In this document: one piece after another, positions 30,745 through 40,304 of the stretch
Layout: the number at the start of each line of letters is the position of its first letter
Numbering within the stretch: position 1 is the first letter of the stretch
Source: Roseomonas xinghualingensis
Lineage (GTDB): Bacteria > Pseudomonadota > Alphaproteobacteria > Acetobacterales > Acetobacteraceae
Reading direction: 5' to 3'
Length of the DNA stretch: 64,000 nucleotides
NCBI RefSeq assembly: GCF_025791835.1
Contig: NZ_JAOXLP010000009.1
Span: 88,842-152,841, forward strand
The notes under the pieces: model-generated
Seen by the model: the letters and a program-made list of their open reading frames with translations, nothing else
The model's database searches: none
Told to the model about the DNA's origin: nothing
Made by a program: the position numbers and the translations under genes

Positions 30745-31182
30745 ATGACGATTGCGGACATCCTGCGGAACAAGGGTTCGAAGATCCTGAGCGTGACACC
30801 TGGGATGGCGCTGACGGAGGTGGCGCGCTTCCTCGTTCATCACCGGATCGGCGCTGTGCTGGTGCGGGAGGAAGCGGGGGAGGAGGCAATGCTCGGCATT
30901 CTCTCCGAGCGCGATATCGTGCGGGCGCTGGCGGAGGATGAGGGCTCGGTGAAGGGGCTGGTGGCGTCCGATGTGATGACGCGGGTGCTGCACACCGTCA
31001 TGCCGCAGATGCCTGTCACTCACGCGCTGGCGATGGTGACCGACCGCCGGGTGCGGCACCTGCCGGTGCTGGATGGCGGGAAGCTGTGCGGGATCGTCTC
31101 GATCGGCGATCTGGTGAAGGCCCGTATCGACGAGGCGGTGACCGAGGCGGCGGCGCTGCGCGACTATGTGGCGGCCGGCTAG
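30745..31182 (+). CDS. CBS-domain pair protein
   Basis: The 145-residue protein consists of two CBS domains that together form an adenosyl-nucleotide binding Bateman module: KILSVTPGMALTEVARFLVHHRIGAVLV with ILSERDIVRALAE, and VTHALAMVTDRRVRHLPVLDGGKLCGIVSIGDLVK. Stand-alone CBS proteins of this type are common in alphaproteobacteria and their partners are mostly unknown. ATG 30745 is chosen over an ATG four codons upstream, with GGAG suitably spaced. Confidence 0.9.
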   Translation: MTIADILRNKGSKILSVTPGMALTEVARFLVHHRIGAVLVREEAGEEAMLGILSERDIVRALAEDEGSVKGLVASDVMTRVLHTVMPQMPVTHALAMVTDRRVRHLPVLDGGKLCGIVSIGDLVKARIDEAVTEAAALRDYVAAG

Positions 31183-31301
31183 GCGAGGCGCCGGTCAGGA
31201 ATAGGGCGCCCTGGGCCTGGCAGGGGCTGGCCCGGGGACGCCCATGATGGCAGAGGCTGCCGCGATGCCGGTTCGCCGGCGCCGACAGACGCGAGTCCGC
31301 C

Positions 31302-32165
31302 ATGCCCCGTCCTGAGCACGTCCTGACCCTTTCCTGCCCGAACCGCCCCGGCATCGTGGCCGCGGTGGCCACCTGCATCTTCGAGCATGGCGGCAACATC
31401 CGCGAGGCACAGCAATACGACGACGTGGAGAGCCACCGCTTCTTCGCGCGCATCACCCTGGACCATCCGGAGAACCGGCTGGAGGTGCCCGCCCTGCGTG
31501 CCGGGCTGGAGGCGGTGGCCGAGCGCTTCGCCATGCAGTGGATGCTGCGGGACCGCGCCGAGAAGCGGAAGGTGATGGTGATGGTCTCGAAGTTCGACCA
31601 TTGCCTGGCCGACATTCTCTATCGCTGGCGGCTGGGCGAGTTGCCGATGGAGCTGGTGGGCATCATCTCCAACCACCCGCGCGAGACCTATCAGCATCTG
31701 GATTTTACCGGGGTGCCCTTCCACCACCTGCCGGTGACGAAGCAGACCAAGCTGGAGCAGGAAGCCGAGATCTGGCGTCTGGTGCGGGAGACGGGGACGG
31801 AGTTGGTGATCCTCGCCCGCTACATGCAGGTGCTGTCGGACGGGCTGGCGGCGAAGCTGGCCGGCCGCTGCATCAACATCCACCACTCCTTCCTGCCTGG
31901 CTTCAAGGGCGCGCGCCCCTATCACCAAGCCCATGCGCGCGGGGTGAAGCTGATCGGCGCCACCGCCCATTTCGTGACGGCCGACCTGGATGAGGGGCCA
32001 ATCATCGAGCAGGACGTGGAACGGATCAGCCACAACGACACGCCCGAGGATCTTGTCCGCCAGGGCCGCGACATCGAGCGGCGGGTGCTCTCCCGCGCGC
32101 TGCTCTGGCAGCTGGAGGACCGGGTCCTGCTGAATGGCAGCCGGACGGTGGTTTTCCGCGACTGA
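31302..32165 (+). CDS. purU: Formyltetrahydrofolate deformylase
   Basis: PurU hydrolyses 10-formyl-THF to THF and formate, balancing one-carbon pools. The 287-residue protein has an N-terminal ACT domain ([23 protein letters not shown]) and a formyltransferase-fold C-terminal domain with catalytic Asn192 and His194 ([16 protein letters not shown]) and Asp230 ([11 protein letters not shown]). Length and motifs match the family fully. Confidence 0.95.
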   Translation: MPRPEHVLTLSCPNRPGIVAAVATCIFEHGGNIREAQQYDDVESHRFFARITLDHPENRLEVPALRAGLEAVAERFAMQWMLRDRAEKRKVMVMVSKFDHCLADILYRWRLGELPMELVGIISNHPRETYQHLDFTGVPFHHLPVTKQTKLEQEAEIWRLVRETGTELVILARYMQVLSDGLAAKLAGRCINIHHSFLPGFKGARPYHQAHARGVKLIGATAHFVTADLDEGPIIEQDVERISHNDTPEDLVRQGRDIERRVLSRALLWQLEDRVLLNGSRTVVFRD

Positions 32166-32201
32166 CCACTCGCGGGGCGGGCGCGGGAACCGCCCTGGCA
32201 G

Positions 32202-33140
32202 TTAGCTCCCGAGGGCGATGGCCTTGCGCGCCATGTCCATCGCGCCCTGTCGGGAGCCAGCGGCGGCGACGAAGCGGCGAGCATGGGTGAAGACGGCATC
32301 CGCCACGCCGCTGACGGCTGCCAGATCGGCGTCCCGCAGGCCGGCCCAGGCCTCGGGCAGGGGCAGGCGCTGGGCAAAGGAGCCGGGTTCGGACGGCATG
32401 CTGTCGATCATCCAATTGCCGTTCGGCACGGGGTAGACGGCATAGAGCACCGGCAGGCCATGGGCGAAGGCCGGGGCTTCCCAGGGCATCTTCCGGTCGA
32501 GTTCCAGGATGCGCGGATCCGCTGAGAGGGCATGGGCGGCGAGGACCACGGCATCGGCTTCGAGCCGGGCCCGCACCGCCTCGGCACGGCGGCGGAGGAA
32601 GGCCTCGGCGAGGCCCGAGGCATTGCGGAAGGCCGCGTCCTCGGCGGCGCGGTCGCCGATGGCGGGGGAGTCCCAGGCAGGATTGCAATCGGCGACGGCC
32701 TCGGAGAGGTCAAGCGGCCCGCCGCGTTCTCCGAATCCGTTGTCGATCTCGTCGATGCGGCGGATGACCTCGTGGTCGATCGCGGCGGCGATGGCAGGGG
32801 CGAGTTCCGTGGCCTGGGGCAGGATGGCGCGGATGGCGGCCTCCCCATGCTCGCGCCAGATCAGGCCGGCGGCGCTGAAGGGCGTTCCGTCCTCGCGCTG
32901 CGGGGCACCGCGCTGGTGGTGGTCGAAGCGGCCGGCCGCCGGGTCGTAGATGGCGCCGACATCCCAGGCCAGGTCGGCGCTGGCGATCAGGGTCGCGTCG
33001 CGGGTGCGGATGAGGCTGTGGTCGCGGCCGGCCTCCTCCAGCCCGAGGGCGAGGCGCAGGACCGCATAGGCGAAGACGTCATCAAGGTGGAAGCTGCCGC
33101 CATGGGTGGCGAGCACGGGCCGGGGCATCGGGGATTCCAT
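32202..33140 (-). CDS. MYG1-family protein (DHH-like nuclease fold)
   Basis: The 312-residue protein belongs to the UPF0160/MYG1 family. Eukaryotic MYG1 is an RNA 3'-5' exonuclease of the nucleus and mitochondria; bacterial members are little studied. Putative metal ligands are THGGSFHLDDVFA (His13, His18, Asp20/21) and FDHHQRG (about 70-77), followed by AAIDHEVIRRIDEIDNGF and a C-terminal half ending with MARKAIALGS. The first ATG (33140) is kept; a second ATG four codons in (MPRPVLATHGG) is possible. Confidence 0.85.
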   Translation of the reverse strand: MESPMPRPVLATHGGSFHLDDVFAYAVLRLALGLEEAGRDHSLIRTRDATLIASADLAWDVGAIYDPAAGRFDHHQRGAPQREDGTPFSAAGLIWREHGEAAIRAILPQATELAPAIAAAIDHEVIRRIDEIDNGFGERGGPLDLSEAVADCNPAWDSPAIGDRAAEDAAFRNASGLAEAFLRRRAEAVRARLEADAVVLAAHALSADPRILELDRKMPWEAPAFAHGLPVLYAVYPVPNGNWMIDSMPSEPGSFAQRLPLPEAWAGLRDADLAAVSGVADAVFTHARRFVAAAGSRQGAMDMARKAIALGS

Positions 33141-33296
33141 GGGGTTTCCCTAGCCCGGAGGCAGGGGCGGCGGCCAGGGGGGATGGCTCCCGGTTCAGTG
33201 ATGAGGGGGCGGCCTTCGTCCCGGGGCTGCATTGTTGCCCCTGGGGTGGGTGGCGCGGCACCATCCGGAACATTCGGTCTTGCGGAATGTCCCCCC

Positions 33297-34457
33297 ATGC
33301 GCCTCCTCATCCCGATCGTCGCACTCGCGGCACTGATTGCCTTCCAGCGCCCCGACTGGTTGCAGGGGCTTGAGGGCGGCGCGCGGCACGCGGCGACGCG
33401 CCTCGGAGAGTTCGGGACTCAACTCGGGATCGGGCCTGATCTCCGAAGTACCGCCACGCGGGCGCCGGAGCGGGAGCCGGACCGCGCCACGGCGCTGCGG
33501 GTGGTGAGACGGGTGGCTGAGGCGCAGGAGGACGCGGTGGGGGTGGATGAGCCGGGCCCAACCGCGCGGGACCAGGTGCGGGAGCTGCTCCGGAGCGCCG
33601 CCGCCGCCATGGCCGGAAGCGAGGCCATGGGCGAGCTGCGGCTGATGCGCGAGGCGCGGGCGCGGGTGGTGGATCTGCGGGAGAGGGTCGCGCTCGGGCG
33701 GATCGCGGGCGGCGATGTGTCGGAGCTGGAGGTGCAGCTTTCCCAGGCGGGTGCGGAGGCGCGGCGGCTGACGGATGCCTTCGTGGAGAAGCTGGCGGGG
33801 CTGGGCGTGCCGGTTTCGCGCGAGGCGGCAGAGAACCTGGCTGTTTCCGTGAACGGGGACGATGTGGTCGCGCTGCTGGCGGCCTATTCCAATGTGGAGA
33901 AGCTGGAGGCGGAGCTGCGCGGCTCGGTCAGTCAGGCCCAGGACAACGAGGCGGTGCTGCGCCGGTATTACGGCATCCATGCCACGTTGCTGGCGGTGCT
34001 GGAGACGGTGCAGGGTGAGGTCGTCTCGCGGATCGACAATGTCTATCTGCCCCGGCTGGAGGCGATTGGCCGGGAGGTGCGGGAATTGCGGCAGGATGCC
34101 CAGGCGCGGCTGCGACCGATGCGGGATGCCGGGTTGAAGGCCTCGCTCGAAGCCAATCTGCGGACCCAGGAGCTGACGCTGAAGGCCACGGATCTGTACC
34201 GGCGGTACCTGCAGGACCAGCGGACCAGCCTGACGCAGGCGCTGGACCGGACGCGGGCCGCGCGGGGTGTGGCGGACAACACCGCGCGCACGGCGGCCCT
34301 GGCCTTCGACATGGCCACCATGATGCGGAATTCGGACCGGGACTTCAGCGCCGTGATGGGGGTGCGCCCGCCCGTGATCCTTCCCTTCGAGGGAGACGCG
34401 TTGCGCCGCGAGTTCGAGGGGCTCTCCCGCCGCCTCGGCGACCAGCCGGCCAGCTGA
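33297..34457 (+). CDS. Uncharacterised exported or anchored coiled-coil protein
   Basis: The 386-residue protein has no recognised family. It begins with a short hydrophobic segment (MRLLIPIVALAALIAF) that may be a signal anchor, then is almost entirely alpha-helical and charged, with heptad-like stretches (about 95-330) such as EARARVVDLRERVALGRI and LEAIGREVRELRQDAQARL. Near the C-terminus is the unusual segment ATMMRNSDRDFSAVMGVRPP. The ATG at 33297 lies in the divergent gap with the MYG1 gene; the upstream frame is a shadow of that gene. Placement before thrS gives no functional hint. Confidence 0.65.
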   Translation: MRLLIPIVALAALIAFQRPDWLQGLEGGARHAATRLGEFGTQLGIGPDLRSTATRAPEREPDRATALRVVRRVAEAQEDAVGVDEPGPTARDQVRELLRSAAAAMAGSEAMGELRLMREARARVVDLRERVALGRIAGGDVSELEVQLSQAGAEARRLTDAFVEKLAGLGVPVSREAAENLAVSVNGDDVVALLAAYSNVEKLEAELRGSVSQAQDNEAVLRRYYGIHATLLAVLETVQGEVVSRIDNVYLPRLEAIGREVRELRQDAQARLRPMRDAGLKASLEANLRTQELTLKATDLYRRYLQDQRTSLTQALDRTRAARGVADNTARTAALAFDMATMMRNSDRDFSAVMGVRPPVILPFEGDALRREFEGLSRRLGDQPAS

Positions 34458-34498
34458 GCCGGGGAATCGCGGGGCGGGGCCGTTGCCGCCCGCCCGGA

Positions 34499-34517
34499 CC
34501 AGGGGCGATGCCCCTGG
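34499..34517 (+). terminator. Terminator-like hairpin between the coiled-coil gene and thrS
   Basis: CCAGGGGC and GCCCCTGG form a perfect 8-bp stem around a three-base loop about 40 bases after the stop. No T-tract is present. Confidence 0.4.
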
Positions 34518-34608
34518 GGGCCAGCCCTGTCGCCCTTACGCTTGACCTCCGGGAAGGCGGGTGCCATCGCTCCCGCCCTTCCGCTCTTGAAAGGCATCAG
34601 CGCTCACC

Positions 34609-36573
34609 ATGCCCGCGATCACGCTGCCCGACGGTTCCGTTCGATCCTTCGACGGTCCGGTGACGGGCACTACCGTGGCCGCGTCCATCGGGCCCGGCCT
34701 GGCCAAGGCCGCCCTGGCGATGGAGGTGGACGGCGTCCTGCGCGACCTTTCCGTGCCCATCGAGAGCGACGCGAAGCTGCGCTTCATCACGCGCAAGGAC
34801 CCTGAAGCGCTGGGGATGATCCGGCACGACGCCGCCCATGTGCTGGCGGAGGCGGTGCAGGAGCTGTTCCCGGGCACGCAGGTGACCATCGGCCCGGCCA
34901 TCGAGAACGGCTTCTATTACGACTTCCACCGCAACCAGCCCTTCACGCCCGAGGACTTCCCGGCGATCGAGGCGAAGATGCGGGAGATCATCGCCCGCAA
35001 CGCCCGGTTCGAGCGCGAGGAGTGGCCTCGCGAGGAGGCGATAGACTTTTTCGAGAAGCGGGGCGAGCGCTTCAAGGCTGAGCTGATCCGGGACCTGCCG
35101 GAAAGCGAAGCCATCTCGATCTACCGCCAGGGCGACTGGCTGGATCTCTGCCGCGGCCCGCATATGCGCGGCACGGGCGATGTCGGCACGGCCTTCAAGC
35201 TGATGAAGGTGGCCGGCGCCTATTGGCGCGGCGACCACCGCAACCCCGTATTGTCCCGCATCTACGGCACCGCCTGGCGCGACCAGAAGGAGCTGGACGC
35301 CCATCTCCACCAGCTGGAGGAGGCGGAGAAGCGCGACCACCGCAAGATCGGCAAGGAGATGGACCTGTTCCACCTCCAGGAGGAGGCGGTCGGCTCGATC
35401 TTCTGGCACCCCAAGGGCTGGCGCCTCTACCGCACGGTGGAGGCCTATATGCGCCGCCGCCTGGAGGCGGCCGGCTATGACGAGGTGAAGACCCCGCAGC
35501 TGCTGGACCGGAAGCTCTGGGAGGCCTCGGGCCACTGGGAGAAGTTCCGCGAGAGCATGTTCATCGCGACCGTCGAGGACGAGTCCGAGAAGGACCGGGT
35601 GCTCGCCCTCAAGCCGATGAACTGCCCCTGCCATGTGCAGATCTTCAACCAGGGCATCCGCAGCTACCGCCAGCTGCCCTGGCGCATGGCCGAGTTCGGG
35701 GCTTGCCACCGCTACGAGCCCTCGGGCGCGCTGCACGGCATCATGCGGGTGCGCGCCTTCACTCAGGACGACGCGCATATCTTCTGCACCGAGGGCCAGA
35801 TCGCCCCGGAGACGGTGCGCTTCGTGGAGCTGCTCTCCTCGATCTACCGGGATTTCGGCTTCCAGAGCTTCCGGGTGAAGTTCTCCGACCGTCCGGCCAA
35901 GCGCGCGGGCGACGATGCCACCTGGGACCGGGCCGAAGGCGCGCTACGCGAGGCCTGCCAGACGGCAGGTGTCGAATTCGAGCTGAATCCGGGGGAGGGC
36001 GCCTTCTACGGCCCGAAGCTGGAATTCGTGCTGCGGGACGCCATCGGGCGTGACTGGCAGTGCGGCACGCTGCAGGTGGACTTCGTGCTGCCCGAGCGGC
36101 TGGACGCGGAATATGTGGGCGAGGACGGCGCCAGGCACCGTCCCGTCATGCTGCACCGTGCCATCCTGGGCAGCTTCGAGCGCTTCCTCGGCATCCTGAT
36201 CGAGGAGCATGCCGGGCGTTTCCCGCTTTGGCTGGCACCGGTGCAGGTGGTGGTGGCGAGCATCGTCGATGACGCCGCCCCCTATGCCGAAGAGGTGGCC
36301 GAGGCCATGCGGGCGGCCGGGCTGGCCGTTTCCGTGGATATCCGGAACGAGAAGATCAACCGCAAGGTCGCCGAGCATATCGATGCCCGCGTGCCGGTAC
36401 TGGCCGTGGTCGGCCGGCGCGAGGCGGAGGAGCGGAACGTCGTGCTCCGGCGCCTGCCGGGGCGCGAGCAGGAAACCCTCCCCCTGCTCGATGCGATCGC
36501 CCGGATGGTGGGTGAAGCCGCCCCGCCGGACCTGCGCCCGGCCTCCCTTGCTCCCGCCGAGGCGACGGCCTGA
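34609..36573 (+). CDS. thrS: Threonine--tRNA ligase
   Basis: ThrRS charges tRNA(Thr) and edits mis-acylated Ser-tRNA(Thr). The 654-residue protein has the TGS domain (1-62, [21 protein letters not shown]), the editing/SAD domain with [17 protein letters not shown], the class II catalytic core with [28 protein letters not shown] (zinc Cys in NCPCH) and the C-terminal anticodon-binding domain with [16 protein letters not shown]. It is followed by infC, a very common bacterial neighbour. No T-box is expected or seen. Confidence 0.98.
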   Translation: MPAITLPDGSVRSFDGPVTGTTVAASIGPGLAKAALAMEVDGVLRDLSVPIESDAKLRFITRKDPEALGMIRHDAAHVLAEAVQELFPGTQVTIGPAIENGFYYDFHRNQPFTPEDFPAIEAKMREIIARNARFEREEWPREEAIDFFEKRGERFKAELIRDLPESEAISIYRQGDWLDLCRGPHMRGTGDVGTAFKLMKVAGAYWRGDHRNPVLSRIYGTAWRDQKELDAHLHQLEEAEKRDHRKIGKEMDLFHLQEEAVGSIFWHPKGWRLYRTVEAYMRRRLEAAGYDEVKTPQLLDRKLWEASGHWEKFRESMFIATVEDESEKDRVLALKPMNCPCHVQIFNQGIRSYRQLPWRMAEFGACHRYEPSGALHGIMRVRAFTQDDAHIFCTEGQIAPETVRFVELLSSIYRDFGFQSFRVKFSDRPAKRAGDDATWDRAEGALREACQTAGVEFELNPGEGAFYGPKLEFVLRDAIGRDWQCGTLQVDFVLPERLDAEYVGEDGARHRPVMLHRAILGSFERFLGILIEEHAGRFPLWLAPVQVVVASIVDDAAPYAEEVAEAMRAAGLAVSVDIRNEKINRKVAEHIDARVPVLAVVGRREAEERNVVLRRLPGREQETLPLLDAIARMVGEAAPPDLRPASLAPAEATA

Positions 36574-36585
36574 TCCACCAGGGGG

Positions 36586-36610
36586 CAAGCGGGATGTTAA
36601 AACCCGCTTG
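36586..36610 (+). promoter_or_regulatory. Hairpin in the thrS-infC spacer
   Basis: An 8-bp perfect stem CAAGCGGG/CCCGCTTG with loop ATGTTAAAA lies 12 bases after the thrS stop and about 80 before infC. It has no T-tract and could be a thrS 3' structure or part of the infC leader. Confidence 0.35.
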
Positions 36611-36687
36611 ACCTCGCTGCGTGGCAGTTGCAGACGCCGCCGCCGCGCACCATAAAGCCACGATTACCACCACGACAGGAGACTACC

Positions 36688-37227
36688 CTGGCCCGAGGCC
36701 CGATGCCCAATACCCTCCCGACCCGCGACGGACCGCGGGTAAACGAGGAGATTCGCGCGCCCCAGGTCCGACTGATCGACCAGGACGGCGAGATGCTCGG
36801 CGTCATGAGCGCGCGCGAGGCCCTGGCCCGCGCCTATGACGTCGGTATGGATCTGCTTGAAATCAGCCCGAACGCTGAGCCGCCGGTGTGCAAGATCACC
36901 GATTTCGGCAAGTTCAAGTACGAGCAGCAGAAGAAGGCGAACGAGGCGCGCAAGCGCCAGAAGGTCGTGGAGATCAAGGAGATCAAGGTTCGTCCGAATA
37001 TCGACGACCACGACTACGAGGTGAAGATGAGGCAGATGAAGGGCTTCATCGAGGAAGGTGACAAGGTGAAGGTCACCCTGCGCTTCCGTGGCCGTGAGAT
37101 GGCCCACCAGGATCTGGGCGTGAAGGTTCTGGAACGTATCCGCAATGAGTTGGCGGAGGCGGTGAAGGTGGAATCCATGCCCCGGCTGGAAAACCGCCAG
37201 ATGATCATGGTGCTGGCACCGAAATAA
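36688..37227 (+). CDS. infC: Translation initiation factor IF-3, probable CTG start
   Basis: IF-3 binds the 30S subunit and rejects wrong initiator tRNA or start codons. The 179-residue product has the N-terminal domain ([23 protein letters not shown]), the linker helix [18 protein letters not shown] and the C-terminal domain with [38 protein letters not shown] (36677-36681) is 6 bases before CTG at 36688, the best-placed start. An ATG five codons on (36703) has only a weak GAGG at 4 bases. Rare infC start codons are a known autoregulatory device. A strong intrinsic terminator follows. Confidence 0.95.
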   Translation: MARGPMPNTLPTRDGPRVNEEIRAPQVRLIDQDGEMLGVMSAREALARAYDVGMDLLEISPNAEPPVCKITDFGKFKYEQQKKANEARKRQKVVEIKEIKVRPNIDDHDYEVKMRQMKGFIEEGDKVKVTLRFRGREMAHQDLGVKVLERIRNELAEAVKVESMPRLENRQMIMVLAPK

Positions 37228-37593
37228 CGGCCTGTCCATTCAGGGCTGAAAAGAAGCCGGCGGCCCTCCTGGGCCGCCGGCTTTTTTGTTGCGGACGGCT
37301 GGAGCCCACTTGCCCGGCGTGGCGGTCTCCATGGCGGCCTTGATCATTCCGCGGACCCTGCGGCGGAGGATCACCGCTGGCTCCCAGGAGCTGGTGGGAA
37401 GCGTTATGAAAAGAAGCGAGGCGCGGGCGCGTGTGGTTGCCCGTAGCGCTTCCCGCATGAGTTGTGCGTCGCGGCAGTTCCCCGCTAAACCTTAACGGAT
37501 TGCAATGGTGCTGCTGGTCCTCAAGCCAGGGCACCAGAAACCTTGCCGTCCTGTGTGCCTTGCTCGTGAGGACAGCCAATCTGAGGCCTGTAT
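37228..37593. other. 366-base gap between infC and the GGDEF-EAL gene
   Basis: The first part holds the infC terminator. After it I see no supported gene; short frames exist on both strands but have no family resemblance or good SD. The last 120 bases are less GC-rich and should contain the promoter of the GGDEF-EAL gene. Confidence 0.5.
37256..37287 (+). terminator. Intrinsic terminator of infC
   Basis: A perfect 11-bp stem (37256-37266 with 37271-37281), loop TCCT, followed by six T. It is one of the clearest rho-independent terminators in the window, 29 bases after the infC stop. Confidence 0.93.
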
Positions 37594-40257
37594 GTGAGCC
37601 TGCTCTACCGCCTGCTGCTGCTCGTCACCCTCTGCGCCGTTCCCCTCGTGGTGCTCGAGGCTTGGCACCTCATCGAGGAACGTCGCGAAGTGCATGCGGA
37701 GGTTTCCACGGAAGCGGTGAGGATGGCTCAGCTCATCGCCGGTGAGCAGCGCCGGAATGTGGATGCCGCACGCCAGATGCTCAGTGCCCTATCTGTCCTC
37801 CGCTCCGTCCGGGACAGGGAGGCAGAAGCCTGCAGCGAGGCAATGCAGAGCGTGCGCGACCGGTTTCCTCTTTATACGGCGCTTGGTGTGGCCGATGCCA
37901 ATGGGCGCTACTGGTGCAGCAGCCTGACGGCTGGCGTCGATATTTCCGCTCGGGCGGGCTTCCAGCAAGCCATGGCGACAGGGGAGTTCACCATTGGCGG
38001 GTACGTCGTCGGGCCCATCAGCGGGGCCCCCACCCTGCAGCTTTTCCTGCCGATGGGCGGCGAGGATGGCCATGTCAGCGGCGTCCTCAGCGCTGGCCTG
38101 AATCTCGACACTCTGGCGGCGGACCTCGCCGAGACAACGCTGCCACCCGGCACGGCGGTGATGGTCCTGGATCCGCATGGGCGCGTGCTGGTCGACCTGC
38201 CCCGCGGGAGGCAGGTGGGCCAGCCTCTCCCGGAACGGCTGCGCCACATCATGGAAGCGCGGGCAGCTGGCAGTATGGAAACAGAAGGACTCCACGGCGT
38301 CCGGCGGGTGATTGGCTATGTGCCGCCCAGCCTCCAGCCCGGGCTGGGCTTGGCCGTTGCTGTCGGGCTCGACCATCAGGAGGCCTATTCCCATAGCGCG
38401 CAACGCCAGGCACGGGCGCTGGCGATCTCCGCCGCAGGCGCGGCGACCGCCCTGCTGGGGGCGTGCTGGTTCGCCGTGCGGTTTATCCGTCGCCCGGTCT
38501 CGCGCCTGGTGGCTGCGGCTGAGCGGTGGCGCCAGGGAGATCTCACGGCCCGGGCGGGCCTTGAGGACGGCGCTTCCGAGATGGGGCGCCTCAGCGAGGC
38601 CTTCGATGCCATGGCCGAGGCGGTCGCCGAGCGTGAGCGGCGGCTGAGTGACGTGCTGCAAAGCACGACCGACAGTGTCTGGGCTGTGGACAGGAACTGG
38701 CGCTGCATCTTCAACAATGCCCACGCCGTTGCAATCCTGGGCGGGCGTGACCTGCTGGGGAAGAACTTCTGGGAGGAGCTTCCCGAGATGGTCGGCGGAC
38801 AGGGCTGGGCAGCCTATCAGCGCGCCATGAACGAGCGTGTGCCGGCACAGGGGACTTTCTTCCATGCTCCGAGCCGCGGGTATTTCGAGGTGAACGCCTT
38901 TCCCGCGCCCGATGGTGGCGTCACCGCCTTCGTTCGGGAGGTGACCGATCAGCAGCGCGTGCGGGAGGAACTGAGGCATCTGGCCTATCACGACCAGCTG
39001 ACGGGGCTGGCCAATCGGCCAGGCTTCAACGAGAGCGCGATGCGGGGCCTGGTGGAAGGCGGGCCGGTGGCCCTGCTGCTGATAGACCTCGACGGGTTCA
39101 AGCATGTCAACGACACGCTGGGCCATGCCGCCGGAGATGCGGTGCTGCGCGAGGTCGCCGCGCGGCTGGCGGACCGGTTGGGCGGACGGGGAGAGTTGGC
39201 GCGGCTTGGGGGCGATGAGTTCGCGGCGCTCCTGCCCGGTTTCGGCTGCGCGGCCCAGGCCAGGGCCCTGGTGCGGGAACTGCTGGATGCCCTTGCGGCG
39301 GAGCCCTTCGCTATCAGGGGCCGACACTTCCCTATCCGTGCCAGCGCGGGGCTTGTCCTGGTTCCCGCCGGGGCAGGAAAGGATTTCGGGACGCTTCTCA
39401 CCAATGCCGACCTTGCTCTGTACCGGGCGAAGGAGGCGGGCGGCGGTACCTGCCAGATCTTCGAGGCCAGCATCCGGGAGGAGTACGAAGCCAGGCGTCT
39501 CTTGGATGAGGAGATCGGGCGCGCGGTCCGGTGCGGCGAATTCGAATTGCACTACCAGCCGCAGATGCGCCTCGCGGATGGTGCGCTGGTTGGAGCGGAG
39601 GCGCTGCTGCGCTGGCGCCATCCGACGCGTGGGCTGCTCTCTCCCGGCCTCTTCCTGGAGGCGCTGGAGGCCAGCCCGCATACCGGCGCGGTCGGCGCGT
39701 GGATCATCGACCAGGCCTGCCGCTATGTGGCTGAATGGCGCATGACCGGGCTGGATCTGCGTATCGGTGCCAATCTCTTTGGCGAGCAGTTGCGGGCGGG
39801 TGATCTGGTTGGGACGGTCGAGGCGGCGCTGGCACGTTACGGGCTGCCCGCCGAGGTGCTGGAACTCGAGCTGACGGAGAACATCGCCTTGCGTAAGGAC
39901 CCGGAGTTGCTGGCGCAGATTCGCAGCTTGCGGGCGAGGGGGGTGGGGATCGCCTTCGACGATTTCGGCACCGGCTTCGCGTCCTTGACCACGCTGAAGG
40001 ACTTCCCGCTAACCCGGCTGAAGATCGATCGCAGCTTCACCGCCAATCTCCGCGAGGGGACGCATGACGCGGCGATCGTGGAGGGCGTGCTGGTGCTGGG
40101 GCGCAGCCTGGGGCTGGAGGTGATCGCCGAAGGGGTGGAGACGGAGGCACAGGAGCAGTTCCTCGCCGCGCGAGGCTGTGATGAGGGCCAGGGCCATCGC
40201 TATGGCCGGGCGATGCTGCCGGAGGAGTTCCTGGCGGCCGCCCTTGCGAGAGGCTGA
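37594..40257 (+). CDS. Membrane-bound GGDEF-EAL protein (diguanylate cyclase / phosphodiesterase)
   Basis: The 887-residue cyclic-di-GMP enzyme has an N-terminal membrane helix (about 5-25), a periplasmic dCACHE-like sensor (about 30-270), a second helix near 280-300, a HAMP segment (RRPVSRLVAAAERWRQGDL), a PAS domain (about 350-450), a GGDEF domain with intact GGDEF at 539-543 and an EAL domain with EAL at 669-671. Catalytic EAL residues are kept (DDFGTG, RLKIDRSF, EGVET), so both activities are possible. The usual RxxD inhibitory site before GGDEF is absent, and the EAL end reads CDEGQGHRYGRAM instead of the common QGYxxSRP form. GTG start with GAGG upstream. Confidence 0.92.
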   Translation: MSLLYRLLLLVTLCAVPLVVLEAWHLIEERREVHAEVSTEAVRMAQLIAGEQRRNVDAARQMLSALSVLRSVRDREAEACSEAMQSVRDRFPLYTALGVADANGRYWCSSLTAGVDISARAGFQQAMATGEFTIGGYVVGPISGAPTLQLFLPMGGEDGHVSGVLSAGLNLDTLAADLAETTLPPGTAVMVLDPHGRVLVDLPRGRQVGQPLPERLRHIMEARAAGSMETEGLHGVRRVIGYVPPSLQPGLGLAVAVGLDHQEAYSHSAQRQARALAISAAGAATALLGACWFAVRFIRRPVSRLVAAAERWRQGDLTARAGLEDGASEMGRLSEAFDAMAEAVAERERRLSDVLQSTTDSVWAVDRNWRCIFNNAHAVAILGGRDLLGKNFWEELPEMVGGQGWAAYQRAMNERVPAQGTFFHAPSRGYFEVNAFPAPDGGVTAFVREVTDQQRVREELRHLAYHDQLTGLANRPGFNESAMRGLVEGGPVALLLIDLDGFKHVNDTLGHAAGDAVLREVAARLADRLGGRGELARLGGDEFAALLPGFGCAAQARALVRELLDALAAEPFAIRGRHFPIRASAGLVLVPAGAGKDFGTLLTNADLALYRAKEAGGGTCQIFEASIREEYEARRLLDEEIGRAVRCGEFELHYQPQMRLADGALVGAEALLRWRHPTRGLLSPGLFLEALEASPHTGAVGAWIIDQACRYVAEWRMTGLDLRIGANLFGEQLRAGDLVGTVEAALARYGLPAEVLELELTENIALRKDPELLAQIRSLRARGVGIAFDDFGTGFASLTTLKDFPLTRLKIDRSFTANLREGTHDAAIVEGVLVLGRSLGLEVIAEGVETEAQEQFLAARGCDEGQGHRYGRAMLPEEFLAAALARG

Positions 40258-40276
40258 GCGCCCGCAAGAGCTGAAT

Positions 40277-40300
40277 TGTAGGGGGCAAAAGCCCCCTACA
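40277..40300. terminator. Bidirectional terminator between convergent genes
   Basis: TGTAGGGGGC-AAAA-GCCCCCTACA is a perfect 10-bp palindrome with an AAAA loop, placed between the 3' ends of the GGDEF-EAL gene (plus) and the amidohydrolase (minus). Confidence 0.7.
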
Positions 40301-40304
40301 GGAC

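Noticed and set aside
37286..37495. Small plus-strand open frame between infC and the GGDEF-EAL gene
   Set aside because: Begins inside or just after the terminator T-tract, has Arg/Ala-rich composition and no SD; no family resemblance.
37789..39681. 630-codon minus-strand open frame opposite the GGDEF-EAL gene
   Set aside because: Antisense shadow; the plus-strand protein has complete catalytic motifs and the antisense product has none.
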